Notes: a model not told the origin generated them from the letters alone. 64,000 bases of DNA from Desulfolutivibrio sulfodismutans DSM 3696 (GCF_013376455.1 NZ_CP045504.1:3679001-3743000); one strand, 5' to 3'. Positions 1 to 9,630 are shown, numbered from the stretch's first letter. Made by a program: numbers and translations.

Positions 1-609
1 GGGGCCGGACCGGGCAGTGTGGCGATTGTCGTGGGGGACGTGTCCGGGCACGGGGTGGCCTCGGCGTTGCTTATGACTACGGCCCGGGCGCTTTTGCGCA
101 TGCGGGCCTCCATGGGCGGCGGCCCGGCCTGCCATGTGGAGGACCTAAACCGCCTGCTGACCCAGGACACGGCCGAGACCGGGCGTTTCGTGACGCTTTT
201 CTACCTGTCCATGGAGCCGTCGCCGGATGGGTCGCAGCCCGGGCGCATGCGCTGGGTGCGGGCCGGGCACGATCCGGCCCTGGTGTACGACCCGAGGACC
301 GGGGGATTTCTGGAGTTGTCCGAGGGCGGCGTGCCGCTGGGGATCATCGGCGAGGTGGCTTACGAGGAATTCGTCTTTGAGGGCATGGTTGGGGGGCAGG
401 TGGTGGCGCTGGGCACGGACGGCATCTGGGAGGCCCGGAACCGCAACGGCGAGATGTTCGGGAAAAAGCGCCTGCGCCGGATCATCAGCGAACATGCGGA
501 CCTTCCGGCCCGAAAGATCGTTGGTGCGGTGCTCGAGGAACTGGAGGCGTTTCGCCGCGGGCTGCCCGCCGAGGATGACGTGACGCTGGTGGTGGTGAAG
601 GTGTTGTAA
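1..609 (+). CDS. PP2C/SpoIIE-type serine phosphatase domain, 5'-truncated
   Basis: This is the C-terminal part of an RsbU/SpoIIE-family phosphatase that removes phosphate from an anti-anti-sigma protein. The frame is open to base 1, so the gene starts outside the window; the GTG at 19 is only an internal codon. Visible family motifs are VVGDVSGHGVASALLM (metal-binding Asp and GHG), GTDGIWEARN with its conserved Asp, and a C-terminal DDVTLVVVKVL. The missing N-terminal part probably carries a sensor or receiver domain, as in most relatives. A decayed RsbW-like anti-sigma remnant lies about 19 kb downstream, but nothing shows that the two worked together. The stop is followed directly by AT-rich DNA. 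Confidence 0.88.
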   Translation, partial: GAGPGSVAIVVGDVSGHGVASALLMTTARALLRMRASMGGGPACHVEDLNRLLTQDTAETGRFVTLFYLSMEPSPDGSQPGRMRWVRAGHDPALVYDPRTGGFLELSEGGVPLGIIGEVAYEEFVFEGMVGGQVVALGTDGIWEARNRNGEMFGKKRLRRIISEHADLPARKIVGAVLEELEAFRRGLPAEDDVTLVVVKVL

Positions 610-671
610 TATAAGTATATTTGATTATATGTAGCCCTGAGAGATAAGTATGATTCGGGGAGCTGGCACAA

Positions 672-1406
672 ATGATTGAAGAATTTAAAGACAAGAACGT
701 TGGAGGAGAAAGGGTTATTTTTTGCAATAGATGCAAGCAGGATACGAAGCATATTATTAAGTCTTCTTTAGTGACGAACGGGAATGATCAAATTAACGAT
801 GATTTCATATTTTATTGGAGCGAGAACGTTGAGATATTAAAATGCAATGGGTGCGGAACAACGACGGTGATGGTTGAAGAATCAAATTCAGAGGAATTGC
901 CATGGAAAGACGGAGCTTATCCACATATAGTGTATTTTCCGAATAGAGAGGATGGTTATATTCAGGTTATTGAAAAAGGATTTCTCCCATGGAAAATACA
1001 AAAAATATATTCAGAAACGATAGAATGTTATCGACATGGTTTGGTTGTTTTGTGCGTTGCGGGTATTCGTGCTACACTTGAAGGAGTGTGCCAGGATAGA
1101 AATGTGAAGGACGGAATTGTAAAAAGAAAAAGAAAAGGAGTTTATGTCGATCGAAAAATTAATAACCTGGAAGGAAAGATAAATGGAATGTGTGAGGCAG
1201 GGTTTGTTTCGAAAAGAAATATTGATATACTTCACACGTTAAGGATTGTTGGAAATGATGCAGTTCATGAGCTTTCTGTGTTAGAAAAGGTCAAAGTTGA
1301 AGCTGCTATCAGTATATTAAACCATATTTTGACAGATGTGTATGTTTTGCCAGAAAAACAACGGCTGTTGAAAAATGTACAAGATGGTTCTGGGCTGCCT
1401 CTATAG
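672..1406 (+). CDS. DUF4145-like protein with an N-terminal zinc-finger-like motif
   Basis: This 244-residue protein of unknown function starts with a Cys pair (CNRCKQDTKH) and has a second pair (CNGCGTTTV) about 45 residues later, a layout that suggests a zinc ribbon. The C-terminal half is a helical region with the HELSVLEKVKVEAA stretch seen in DUF4145 proteins, which often occur near restriction or defence genes. No catalytic motif was seen. The coding sequence is markedly AT-rich, with codons such as AAA, ATA and TTA that the neighbours avoid, which points to recent acquisition. The preceding bases are weakly SD-like (GGGGAGCTGG). The assignment to DUF4145 is from remembered family patterns and needs a profile search. 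Confidence 0.68.
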   Translation: MIEEFKDKNVGGERVIFCNRCKQDTKHIIKSSLVTNGNDQINDDFIFYWSENVEILKCNGCGTTTVMVEESNSEELPWKDGAYPHIVYFPNREDGYIQVIEKGFLPWKIQKIYSETIECYRHGLVVLCVAGIRATLEGVCQDRNVKDGIVKRKRKGVYVDRKINNLEGKINGMCEAGFVSKRNIDILHTLRIVGNDAVHELSVLEKVKVEAAISILNHILTDVYVLPEKQRLLKNVQDGSGLPL

Positions 1407-1436
1407 CGTATGGGGGTAGTACGCAAATCAAAATGA

Positions 1437-1850
1437 TCACCCTGTTAATTCGACATACTCCCCAAATGGTGTCCCCATGAGCCCCTGCGCCAGCCGGGCA
1501 TCGGCCGTCACCATCACCCCCTCCAGGGCCACGGCCAACGCCACATACAGACAGTCATACATGGCCCGGCCGGTCATGGTCGCAATCTCCCAGGCGTGGT
1601 CGCGAAGCTCGGACGTCTCAAAATACAAGATCGGCTGCCCTGCCAGGGTCTCCCGCGCCTCCTCCGCCTCCAACCGGGTCATGTCCCCCCGGCGCACAAA
1701 CTTGGCCAGCAGATTGTCCATCTCGATCAGAAAAAAGTCCGGGGCATAGAGATCGATCCCGGAGCGCATGTATGCGGCGGCCGCGTCCCCGCCCGGTTCG
1801 GACGTGAACCACTTGGCGGCCACCGAGGCGTCAAGAATGATCGGCCTCAT
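1437..1850 (-). CDS. PIN-domain toxin of a type II toxin-antitoxin pair (VapC/FitB-like)
   Basis: A 137-residue PIN-domain ribonuclease. The family's acidic residues are visible: Asp in PIILDASVAAKWF near the N-terminus, Glu in IEMDNLLAKF, and Asp in MYDCLYVALAVA and VTADARL near the C-terminus. PIN toxins of this type cleave tRNA or other RNA and are held inactive by the partner antitoxin. The start codon overlaps the antitoxin stop by four bases (ATGA), which is typical translational coupling. The gene lies tail to tail with the AT-rich DUF4145-like gene, and only about 30 bases separate them. Confidence 0.88.
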   Translation of the reverse strand: MRPIILDASVAAKWFTSEPGGDAAAAYMRSGIDLYAPDFFLIEMDNLLAKFVRRGDMTRLEAEEARETLAGQPILYFETSELRDHAWEIATMTGRAMYDCLYVALAVALEGVMVTADARLAQGLMGTPFGEYVELTG

Positions 1851-2086
1851 GCGTCGCGATCTTCCCGAAGAAGCGCCGTCGTGTCGGGAAAGACCCGCCC
1901 CGCCATGCGCCTGCGGAAATCCTCAAGTTTCGCAGCGGCCGCCTGATGATCCAGCACCTTGCGGGTGCTGGCCTGACTCAGGATGACCCGCACCTCGGCC
2001 TCGAGCGAGCGGTTGTGTTCGGCGGCCAGGGCCTTGAGACGGCCGACCACGCCCTCGTCCAGATCGCGAACCAGTATCTGCGACAT
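1847..2086 (-). CDS. FitA-like ribbon-helix-helix antitoxin
   Basis: A 79-residue antitoxin. The N-terminus (MSQILVRDLDEGVVGRLK) followed by AAEHNRSLEAEVRVIL is the pattern of FitA/Arc-type ribbon-helix-helix DNA-binding proteins; the C-terminal tail (FRRRMAGRVFPDTTALLRE) is the part that usually fits into the toxin's active site. The frame is open further upstream, but the ATG at 2086 is preceded by a strong Shine-Dalgarno sequence (AGGAGGGAG), so the shorter form was chosen. It is the first gene of the pair and probably represses its own operon together with the toxin. Confidence 0.87.
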   Translation of the reverse strand: MSQILVRDLDEGVVGRLKALAAEHNRSLEAEVRVILSQASTRKVLDHQAAAAKLEDFRRRMAGRVFPDTTALLREDRDA

Positions 2087-2223
2087 GATGACTCCCTCCT
2101 TCATGCGTGCTATCAATATGATAACATTTTGGGAGATGTCAATTCTCTCCCCGCGCCGTGCGGCCAGAAGCGGCACGGCATACCTCCGTCGACTCACTCC
2201 CCGCATATCGCCCCACATCCATC

Positions 2224-2252
2224 TTGACAAACCCCTGCGTTTCGCATTTCAT
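2224..2252 (+). promoter_or_regulatory. Predicted sigma70-type promoter for the lrp-putA operon
   Basis: A perfect TTGACA at 2224-2229 is followed 17 bases later by TTTCAT at 2247-2252 (four of six matches to TATAAT). It lies about 25 bases upstream of the Lrp-family start codon. Lrp/AsnC regulators usually control their own promoter, so this is also the likely site of control for putA. Read by eye only. Confidence 0.45.
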
Positions 2253-2276
2253 TCCGCAAATCGGAGTGAAAACCGC

Positions 2277-2735
2277 ATGTTCAACGAAATCGATCTCAAA
2301 ATTCTGAATATCCTTCAGGAAAACGCCCGCACCTCCAACGCCGACCTGGCCCGGGCCGTGGACCTGGCCCCGTCCGCCGTGCTCGAGCGGGTGCGCAAGC
2401 TCGAACGCCGGGGCGTCATCACCGGCTACGCCGCGCATCTGTCCCCCCCGGCCGTGGGGCTTTCGCTGACCGCGTTCACCTTCGTGCGCGTGGAGGAGGC
2501 CGTGGGGGCCACGGACACCGGGCGGCTTCTGGCCGATCTGCCGGGCGTGCTCGAGGTCCACTACACCGCCGGGGCCGCCGCCTATCTGGTCAAGGTCCGG
2601 GTGGCCGACACCGCCGCCCTGGCCGGGCTTTTGCGGGAGATGGGCCGCATCGAAAGCGTGCGCGACACCAACACCACCATCGTGTTGGAAACGGTCAAGG
2701 AAACCGCCGCGCTGCCTCTCAACCACCATTCATAA
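2277..2735 (+). CDS. Lrp/AsnC-family transcriptional regulator
   Basis: A 152-residue regulator with an N-terminal helix-turn-helix (IDLKILNILQENARTSNADL, then VLERVRKLERRGVITGY) and a C-terminal RAM domain (LSLTAFTFVRVE, LPGVLEVHYTAG), which binds amino acids and forms the octamer. The start chosen is the ATG followed by FNEIDLKI, since the family begins almost exactly there; GGAGTG lies about nine bases before it. Only 14 bases separate its stop from putA, so the two are almost certainly co-transcribed. By analogy with PutR/Lrp regulators it probably activates putA in response to proline; this is inference from position. Confidence 0.92.
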   Translation: MFNEIDLKILNILQENARTSNADLARAVDLAPSAVLERVRKLERRGVITGYAAHLSPPAVGLSLTAFTFVRVEEAVGATDTGRLLADLPGVLEVHYTAGAAAYLVKVRVADTAALAGLLREMGRIESVRDTNTTIVLETVKETAALPLNHHS

Positions 2736-2749
2736 AAAGGATCGCCGTC

Positions 2750-5761
<3,012 letters not shown>

Positions 5762-5767
5762 CGGGAG

Positions 5768-5835
5768 TCGGGGAGGAGGTGCCGCCTCCTCCCCGAACCC
5801 CACCGCCGCCAGGGGGCCATTGCCCCCTGGACCCC
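5768..5835. repeat. Double-hairpin intergenic repeat, copy A
   Basis: Just after the putA stop there are two hairpins: 12-bp perfect arms at 5768-5779 and 5785-5796, and 9-bp arms at 5809-5817 and 5822-5830. The pattern is hairpin, GAACCCC, short spacer, hairpin, GGACCCC. A very similar arrangement is at 7731-7781 and partial copies are near 10.7-10.86 kb. No T-tract follows, so if it ends transcription it is not a classical terminator. Confidence 0.6.
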
Positions 5836-5863
5836 ACGTCAGCTTCGCCCTATCCTCCCCTCC

Positions 5864-6538
5864 ATGTGCGGACGCTTCGCCCTGGGCATTCCCAGAAAAA
5901 AACTGGCCGAGGAATTCGGCCTGGACGCGGTTCCCGAGGCCCCGGCGCGCTACAACATCGCCCCGGGCCAGCTCGTGGAGGCCGTGGTGGACGCGGGCTT
6001 TGGGCGGCGCGAGATGCGCCTGTTTCGCTGGGGCCTGGTCCCGTCGTGGTCCAAGGAAGGCAGCAAGGGCCGGGGGTTCGTGAACGCGCGGTTGGAAACG
6101 GCGGCGGAAAAGCCGTCGTTTCGAGCGGCCATGCGCTACAGGCGGTGCCTGCTGCCCGCCTCGGGATTCTACGAATGGCAGGCCCGGCCGGGCGGCAAGC
6201 AGCCGTGGTATTTTTACCGAACTGACGGGCGGTTGGCGGCCCTGGCCGGGCTCTGGGAGCGCTATGAAGGCGCGATGGGCGAGATCGTGGAATCCTGCGC
6301 GGTCCTGACCACCGAGGCCGACGAGGCCGTGTCGCCGGTACACGAACGCATGCCGGTGGCCATCGAACCAAAGGACTATGAGCGCTGGCTCGACACGGCC
6401 ATGCGCGACGGGGCACGCGCGGCGTCGATTTTTCGACGCCCCGGGCCGTCGATCTGGGCCGGGCATCCGGTCGGGCCGGGGGTGAACCGGGCGGCGGCGG
6501 ATGAAGAGCAACTCATCCTGCCGCTGACCATGCGCTGA
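5864..6538 (+). CDS. SRAP-family protein (YedK/HMCES), abasic-site DNA crosslinker
   Basis: A 224-residue SOS-response-associated peptidase-like protein. The family hallmark MCGRF is at the very start; after removal of Met, Cys2 forms the thiazolidine crosslink with abasic sites in single-stranded DNA. Other conserved parts are ARYNIAPGQ, FRWGLVPSWSK, NARLETAAEKPSFR, CLLPASGFYEW with its catalytic Glu, and HERMPVAI with the conserved His. Length is normal for the family. It shields abasic sites at replication forks. No LexA-type operator was recognised upstream; the spacer from putA is filled by repeat copy A. Confidence 0.94.
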   Translation: MCGRFALGIPRKKLAEEFGLDAVPEAPARYNIAPGQLVEAVVDAGFGRREMRLFRWGLVPSWSKEGSKGRGFVNARLETAAEKPSFRAAMRYRRCLLPASGFYEWQARPGGKQPWYFYRTDGRLAALAGLWERYEGAMGEIVESCAVLTTEADEAVSPVHERMPVAIEPKDYERWLDTAMRDGARAASIFRRPGPSIWAGHPVGPGVNRAAADEEQLILPLTMR

Positions 6539-6573
6539 TGGCGGCCCATTGCGGGGCATGACGGGGATCAGGG

Positions 6574-6605
6574 CGCGGCTTCGGCCGCGTTTTTCGTTTT
6601 TTTTT
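6574..6605 (+). terminator. Rho-independent terminator after the SRAP gene
   Basis: A perfect CGCGGC-TTCG-GCCGCG stem with a stable TTCG tetraloop (6574-6589) is followed by a T-rich run broken by one CG (6590-6605). It lies 35 bases after the SRAP stop and isolates the next gene transcriptionally. Confidence 0.85.
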
Positions 6606-6621
6606 GGCGCTGTGGCGTTTG

Positions 6622-6637
6622 TGGCACTACATCTGCA
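6622..6637 (+). promoter_or_regulatory. Predicted sigma54 (-24/-12) promoter
   Basis: TGGCACTACATCTGCA matches the sigma54 consensus TGGCAC-N5-TTGCA with one mismatch and has the obligatory ten bases between the GG and GC elements. It lies immediately after the terminator and about 65 bases before the ATG of the methyltransferase-like gene, so the start site would be near 6648. Such promoters need an AAA+ activator; PspF, encoded 3 kb away, is one candidate, but no activator site was identified. Confidence 0.68.
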
Positions 6638-6660
6638 ACAAAGGCGAGGCAGGGCAAAAA

Positions 6661-6681
6661 ACTCCGCCGTGGGGGCGGAGT
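6661..6681. other. Leader hairpin before the methyltransferase-like gene
   Basis: ACTCCGCC and GGCGGAGT form 8-bp perfect arms with a GTGGG loop. It would sit in the 5' untranslated region made from the sigma54 promoter, about 20 bases before the start codon. A run of six A lies on its left, so it could also act as a terminator for minus-strand transcripts. Confidence 0.45.
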
Positions 6682-6701
6682 CTTGACCAACGGGGGAGGC
6701 T

Positions 6702-7694
6702 ATGGCGATAGCTCAAGAGGCAGCATCACAACGGTTCCGCACCGCGCCCGTGGGGCGTCCGGACCAAACCGCGCCGGTCATCCGGCCCGGCGTGTTCCGT
6801 CCCGGGCCGCTGGTGGAGGACGTCGAGCGGTTGTCGCGTCCAGGCGTGGTGTTGTCGGATGAGGACATCATCAACGTCCTGGTGAAATATTTTCACGCCT
6901 ACATCTATCCCGGTTCCGAGGCGCATGCCGTGCCGCTTGGGGATATCTCCGAACTGTTCTGGCGGTTTTGCGGCATGTGGTGGGAGGGCACGCGGGATAC
7001 GCCCGCCGATCTGGGCCTGCGCGACTCCACCGGATATGCCCTGCGCATGCTGGCCGATCTGCCCAAGACCGGGCATATCTTCCGCTCTATCGCCGGACGT
7101 CCGGCCATGCCGACCGGCCTCGCCGACGGCTACGTGGGGCTCGGCCTGGGCACAGGGACCGGGGTGTTGCTCTTGGCGGCGTCGCTCCAAGCCAGGCGGC
7201 ATGGAGCCGGACGGTTCGACCTGCTGGGGGTGGAATACGACACCTTGGTGGCCGAACGTACCGGACTTCTGCTGGACCGGCTCGGCGTAGGCCGGGTGGT
7301 GGCGGCCGACGCCCGGGACGCCCAGGCTTACATCGACATGGTGGACGGGCCGATCACCTTTGTGGCCAACGAAACCATCCCGGGCATGAACCAGCGCATG
7401 CAGTCCGAACACTTTTCGGCCATCCATGGGGCGCTTTTCGAGGCCGCGGCCGCCCGTCTGCGGGAGACGCTCTTTTTCCCGGAAGGCTTGGTGGCGGTGG
7501 AGCCCAAGACAGACGCCTCGGTGGTCTTGTCGCGGCAAAACCGGTTCCAGGTGCCGAAATACTACCGCAACGTGAACGTCTTTCCCCGGGCCATCATCAT
7601 TGAGGGACGACTGACGGCCCTGACCCGGCTCGGGAAAGACTTCCCCCGGCTCATCCCGCCGCAGGTGCGGCGCTTCCTGCCCAGGCGCTGGTAA
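6702..7694 (+). CDS. Unknown protein with a class I methyltransferase-like core
   Basis: A 330-residue protein not recognised as a named family. From residue 144 it has the motif order of SAM-dependent methyltransferases: YVGLGLGTGTG (motif I, 144-154), LLGVEYD (Glu178 at the end of strand 2), VVAADARDA (Asp203) and ITFVANETIPG (218-228, where an acidic or NPP-type motif IV is expected). The N-terminal 140 residues are a separate region with a Trp/aromatic-rich segment (LFWRFCGMWWEG). No membrane segment or signal peptide. It stands alone between a terminator and a hairpin cluster and has its own likely sigma54 promoter, so it may be made under a specific stress. Substrate unknown; Rossmann-like binding of another ligand remains possible. 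Confidence 0.72.
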   Translation: MAIAQEAASQRFRTAPVGRPDQTAPVIRPGVFRPGPLVEDVERLSRPGVVLSDEDIINVLVKYFHAYIYPGSEAHAVPLGDISELFWRFCGMWWEGTRDTPADLGLRDSTGYALRMLADLPKTGHIFRSIAGRPAMPTGLADGYVGLGLGTGTGVLLLAASLQARRHGAGRFDLLGVEYDTLVAERTGLLLDRLGVGRVVAADARDAQAYIDMVDGPITFVANETIPGMNQRMQSEHFSAIHGALFEAAAARLRETLFFPEGLVAVEPKTDASVVLSRQNRFQVPKYYRNVNVFPRAIIIEGRLTALTRLGKDFPRLIPPQVRRFLPRRW

Positions 7695-7705
7695 CCACTG
7701 CCGTC

Positions 7706-7781
7706 GGGGCTGCCGCCCCGCACTGTTCTCGGGGCTGCCGCCCCGAACCCCGCCCGGGGGAAATCATTTCCCCCGGACCCC
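7706..7781. repeat. Double-hairpin intergenic repeat, copy B
   Basis: Two CGGGGCTGCCGCCCCG hairpins are followed by GAACCCC, a spacer, a hairpin with CCGGGGGAAAT and ATTTCCCCCGG arms, then GGACCCC. The hairpin-GAACCCC-hairpin-GGACCCC order matches copy A at 5768-5835. The element begins just after the stop of the methyltransferase-like gene. Confidence 0.55.
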
Positions 7782-7788
7782 CTGATAT

Positions 7789-7833
7789 CGTTGCCGTTTC
7801 CGGAGCAGCAAAGCTGCTCCGGAAACGGCAACG
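7789..7833. repeat. Perfect 21-bp-arm hairpin with a 3-base loop (first of two)
   Basis: The left arm at 7789-7809 and the right arm at 7813-7833 are exact reverse complements separated by AAA. It lies between convergent genes (methyltransferase-like and pspC). No T-tract follows on either strand. Confidence 0.8.
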
Positions 7834-7895
7834 GAAATCGGGATGGCCGGAGAACTCGATGCCTCCCGCACGCGGACGCGAAGCGCGCCATGCAC

Positions 7896-7940
7896 CCGGC
7901 CCAGTGTGTGCGGCGCGCAGCGCCGCACACACTGGGCCGG
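7896..7940. repeat. Perfect 21-bp-arm hairpin with a 3-base loop (second of two)
   Basis: Arms 7896-7916 and 7920-7940 are exact reverse complements around GCA. The arm sequence is unrelated to the hairpin at 7789, but arm length and loop size are identical. A 15-base direct repeat (CGGACGCGAAGCGCG) occurs on either side, at 7873-7887 and 7962-7976. Confidence 0.8.
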
Positions 7941-7998
7941 AAAGAACTGGTTCTTCGCATACGGACGCGAAGCGCGATGAAGTTTTCGAAGGGGGGTC

Positions 7999-8034
7999 AA
8001 GGGGGGAAACCTTTTTCAAAAGGTTTCCCCCCTT
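7999..8034 (-). terminator. Strong hairpin terminator after pspC
   Basis: Perfect 17-bp arms (AAGGGGGGAAACCTTTT at 7999-8015 and its complement at 8018-8034) lie only ten bases beyond the pspC stop on the minus strand. The T/A runs in the stem and position suggest the end of the psp transcript. Confidence 0.6.
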
Positions 8035-8043
8035 GTCGCGGTG

Positions 8044-8430
8044 CTACCGGTCGCGGAAACGGCGTTCCCAGTCGTATTCCTTGGACGTGACCACATCCTC
8101 CATGCGGCGGATGCGGCGGCTGAGGCGTTCGAAGCGGCGTTTGAGCTCCTCGCGGCCGCTTTTTTTGTTTGCTGCAAAGCGGGAGTAGAAGTCGCGTTCG
8201 TCGTCGCTGCCGGGGGCCAGGACGGGTTCCGGGCGCAGCAGGAATCCGGCCAGGATGTAGGCCCCGATCACCGGCCAGACGCCGGAGAACACGGCCAAAA
8301 AGACGACGCCCAGTCGGACCCAGGTCACGGGCACGTCCAGGTAGCGGGCCAGCCCCTTGCACACCCCGAGCAGCCGACCGTCGCGGGCCCGGTAGAGCTT
8401 GTGGTATTTGAGTTCCGAGACGTGTCTCAT
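8044..8430 (-). CDS. pspC: Phage-shock protein C, membrane stress sensor
   Basis: A 128-residue PspC-domain protein. The domain is at residues 9-70: KLYRARDGRLLGVCKGLARYL (split here by the DGRLLGVC signature), a membrane segment around VRLGVVFLAVFSGVW and a second around VIGAYILAGFLL. The C-terminal half is charged and helical (REELKRRFERLSRRIRRMED). In the Psp system PspB and PspC sense inner-membrane damage and take PspA away from PspF. Its ATG overlaps the pspB stop (ATGA), indicating coupled translation. Confidence 0.93.
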   Translation of the reverse strand: MRHVSELKYHKLYRARDGRLLGVCKGLARYLDVPVTWVRLGVVFLAVFSGVWPVIGAYILAGFLLRPEPVLAPGSDDERDFYSRFAANKKSGREELKRRFERLSRRIRRMEDVVTSKEYDWERRFRDR

Positions 8431-8675
8431 GGGTTGCCACCTCCGCCATCCCGTCTGCCGGAGATGATGATGGTTTCCAGGCTCTCCACGCGGCTCTCCA
8501 ACTGTTCCAACTGCCGGTAAAGCTCCTGGGCGGTTTCGGCCTCCTGGCGCTCGTCCTGGGCGTTTTTGCCGCCGGACTTGAACAGGCGGGCCGCCAGGAC
8601 GAGGACGCCGCCCAGGATGACCACGCCGATGACCATGGCCCCGGCCACGATCAGGGTGACGAGAAGTTTGATCAT
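8427..8675 (-). CDS. pspB: PspB-like membrane protein
   Basis: An 82-residue protein with one N-terminal membrane helix (MIKLLVTLIVAGAMVIGVV through VLVLAARL) followed by a charged coiled-coil segment (ELYRQLEQLESRVESLETII). The layout and size match PspB. The frame is open further upstream, but the ATG at 8675 places the helix at the very N-terminus as in the family. It probably forms the membrane sensor complex with PspC, whose start codon it overlaps. Sequence similarity to enterobacterial PspB is low, so the name rests on topology and context. Confidence 0.8.
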   Translation of the reverse strand: MIKLLVTLIVAGAMVIGVVILGGVLVLAARLFKSGGKNAQDERQEAETAQELYRQLEQLESRVESLETIIISGRRDGGGGNP

Positions 8676-8697
8676 GGTGTCTGGCTCCGCATATCCG

Positions 8698-8778
8698 TCA
8701 GGCCCGAAGCAGCCGGGCGCAGGTCCGTTGCAAGAGAAACAGGGCGAAGAGGGCACAAAGCCGCAACGCGGTTTTCAT
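8698..8778 (-). CDS. Possible 26-residue hydrophobic peptide between pspA and pspB
   Basis: A small ORF starts one base after the pspA stop (TGA-C-ATG), a spacing typical of translational coupling. The encoded peptide begins MKTALRLCALFALFLLQ and continues RTCARLLRA: a short hydrophobic stretch between basic ends, with two Cys. It ends 22 bases before pspB. It could be a membrane microprotein of the Psp system, comparable in position only to PspD of enterobacteria, which is much longer. No homology was recognised, and chance is possible in a 100-base gap. Confidence 0.4.
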   Translation of the reverse strand: MKTALRLCALFALFLLQRTCARLLRA

Positions 8779-8779
8779 G

Positions 8780-9481
8780 TCACTTTCCGCCGCCGGTTTC
8801 GGGGCGGGGAGGGCGCAGGGCGGCCAGTTCCCGCTCGATGTCCTCGTCGGCCTCCATGCGGGCGAACTTTTCTTCCAGGGTCATGGGTTCGCCGGGCCGG
8901 GACGCGGCGCCGCGCTCCCGGGGGGCAGCCAGATCGGCCTCGGCCTCCAGGCGCTCGATGCGGTTCTCGAATTCCTCAAAGCGTAGCAGGGTGTCGGCGG
9001 ATTGTACACGCCGCAACTCGTCCCCGGCCCGCTTCTTGCCAGCGGCCCGATGATGCCGGGCCACCAGGACTCGGCGGCGTTCCTTGGCCGAGGCCAGCTT
9101 TTCCTCAAGCTTTTCGAGATCGCCCTTGCAGGCCTCGATCATCCCCTCGAATTCGGCGGTCTCGGCTTCCATGGCCAGGGCGCGTTCCTCCAGGCGGCGC
9201 TTTTCCAGAAGCGCCTCCCGGGCCAGATCCTCGCGGCCCTTGTCCACGGCCAGCTTGGCCTTGCCGCGCCACAGTTCGGCGCGGTGGACGGCCTCGTCGC
9301 GCTGCCTGCGGGCCGTGGCCGCCTGGGCCATGGTGCGGGCGCAGGAGGCCTTGAGTTCGACCAGGGTCTCCTCCATCTCCTGGATCATGAGCCGGATGAG
9401 CTTTTCGGGGTCTTCGGCCTTGTCGAGCATGGCGCTGATGTTGGCGCTGATAATGTCGCGGAAGCGGGTGAAAATACCCAT
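8780..9481 (-). CDS. pspA: Phage-shock protein A, membrane-stabilising and PspF-inhibiting protein
   Basis: A 233-residue PspA/IM30 protein, almost wholly helical coiled coil. The N-terminus MGIFTRFRDIISANISAMLD is diagnostic and includes the amphipathic helix that binds stressed membranes. Further on EDPEKLIRLMIQEMEETLVE is the conserved second block. PspA holds the activator PspF inactive under calm conditions and coats damaged membrane under stress. The ATG at 9481 is preceded by AAGGAGG, so the longer frame upstream is not used. It is the first gene of pspA-(small ORF)-pspB-pspC and follows a good sigma54 promoter at 9515-9530. Confidence 0.95.
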   Translation of the reverse strand: MGIFTRFRDIISANISAMLDKAEDPEKLIRLMIQEMEETLVELKASCARTMAQAATARRQRDEAVHRAELWRGKAKLAVDKGREDLAREALLEKRRLEERALAMEAETAEFEGMIEACKGDLEKLEEKLASAKERRRVLVARHHRAAGKKRAGDELRRVQSADTLLRFEEFENRIERLEAEADLAAPRERGAASRPGEPMTLEEKFARMEADEDIERELAALRPPRPETGGGK

Positions 9482-9514
9482 GGTGGTTCCTCCTTGGGGC
9501 GTTTGCAACGGAAA

Positions 9515-9530
9515 AGCAGGGATCATGCCA
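9515..9530 (-). promoter_or_regulatory. Predicted sigma54 promoter of the psp operon
   Basis: On the minus strand TGGCATGATCCCTGCT has GG and GC exactly ten bases apart, as sigma54 requires. The transcription start would be near 9504, about 23 bases before the pspA ATG. Sigma54 dependence with PspF as activator is the established design of psp loci, and pspF lies divergently 100 bases away. Confidence 0.78.
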
Positions 9531-9630
9531 GATAAAAAATCGAATAAAAAAGCGGTAATATGTTTTAAGAATAAAACTTGTGTGGTTTATCTGGCTAAGA
9601 TATGGCATGAAACGCAAAAGGATGGTGAAA

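Noticed and set aside
664-679. TGGCACAAATGATTGA as a sigma54 promoter at the DUF4145-like gene
   Set aside because: The -12 GC is missing at the required spacing and the sequence overlaps the start codon.
7695-8043. Hairpin cluster considered as a CRISPR array or attenuator
   Set aside because: Repeats are palindromic and of different sequence, with no regular spacer pattern and no cas genes; the flanking genes are convergent, so attenuation is not possible there.
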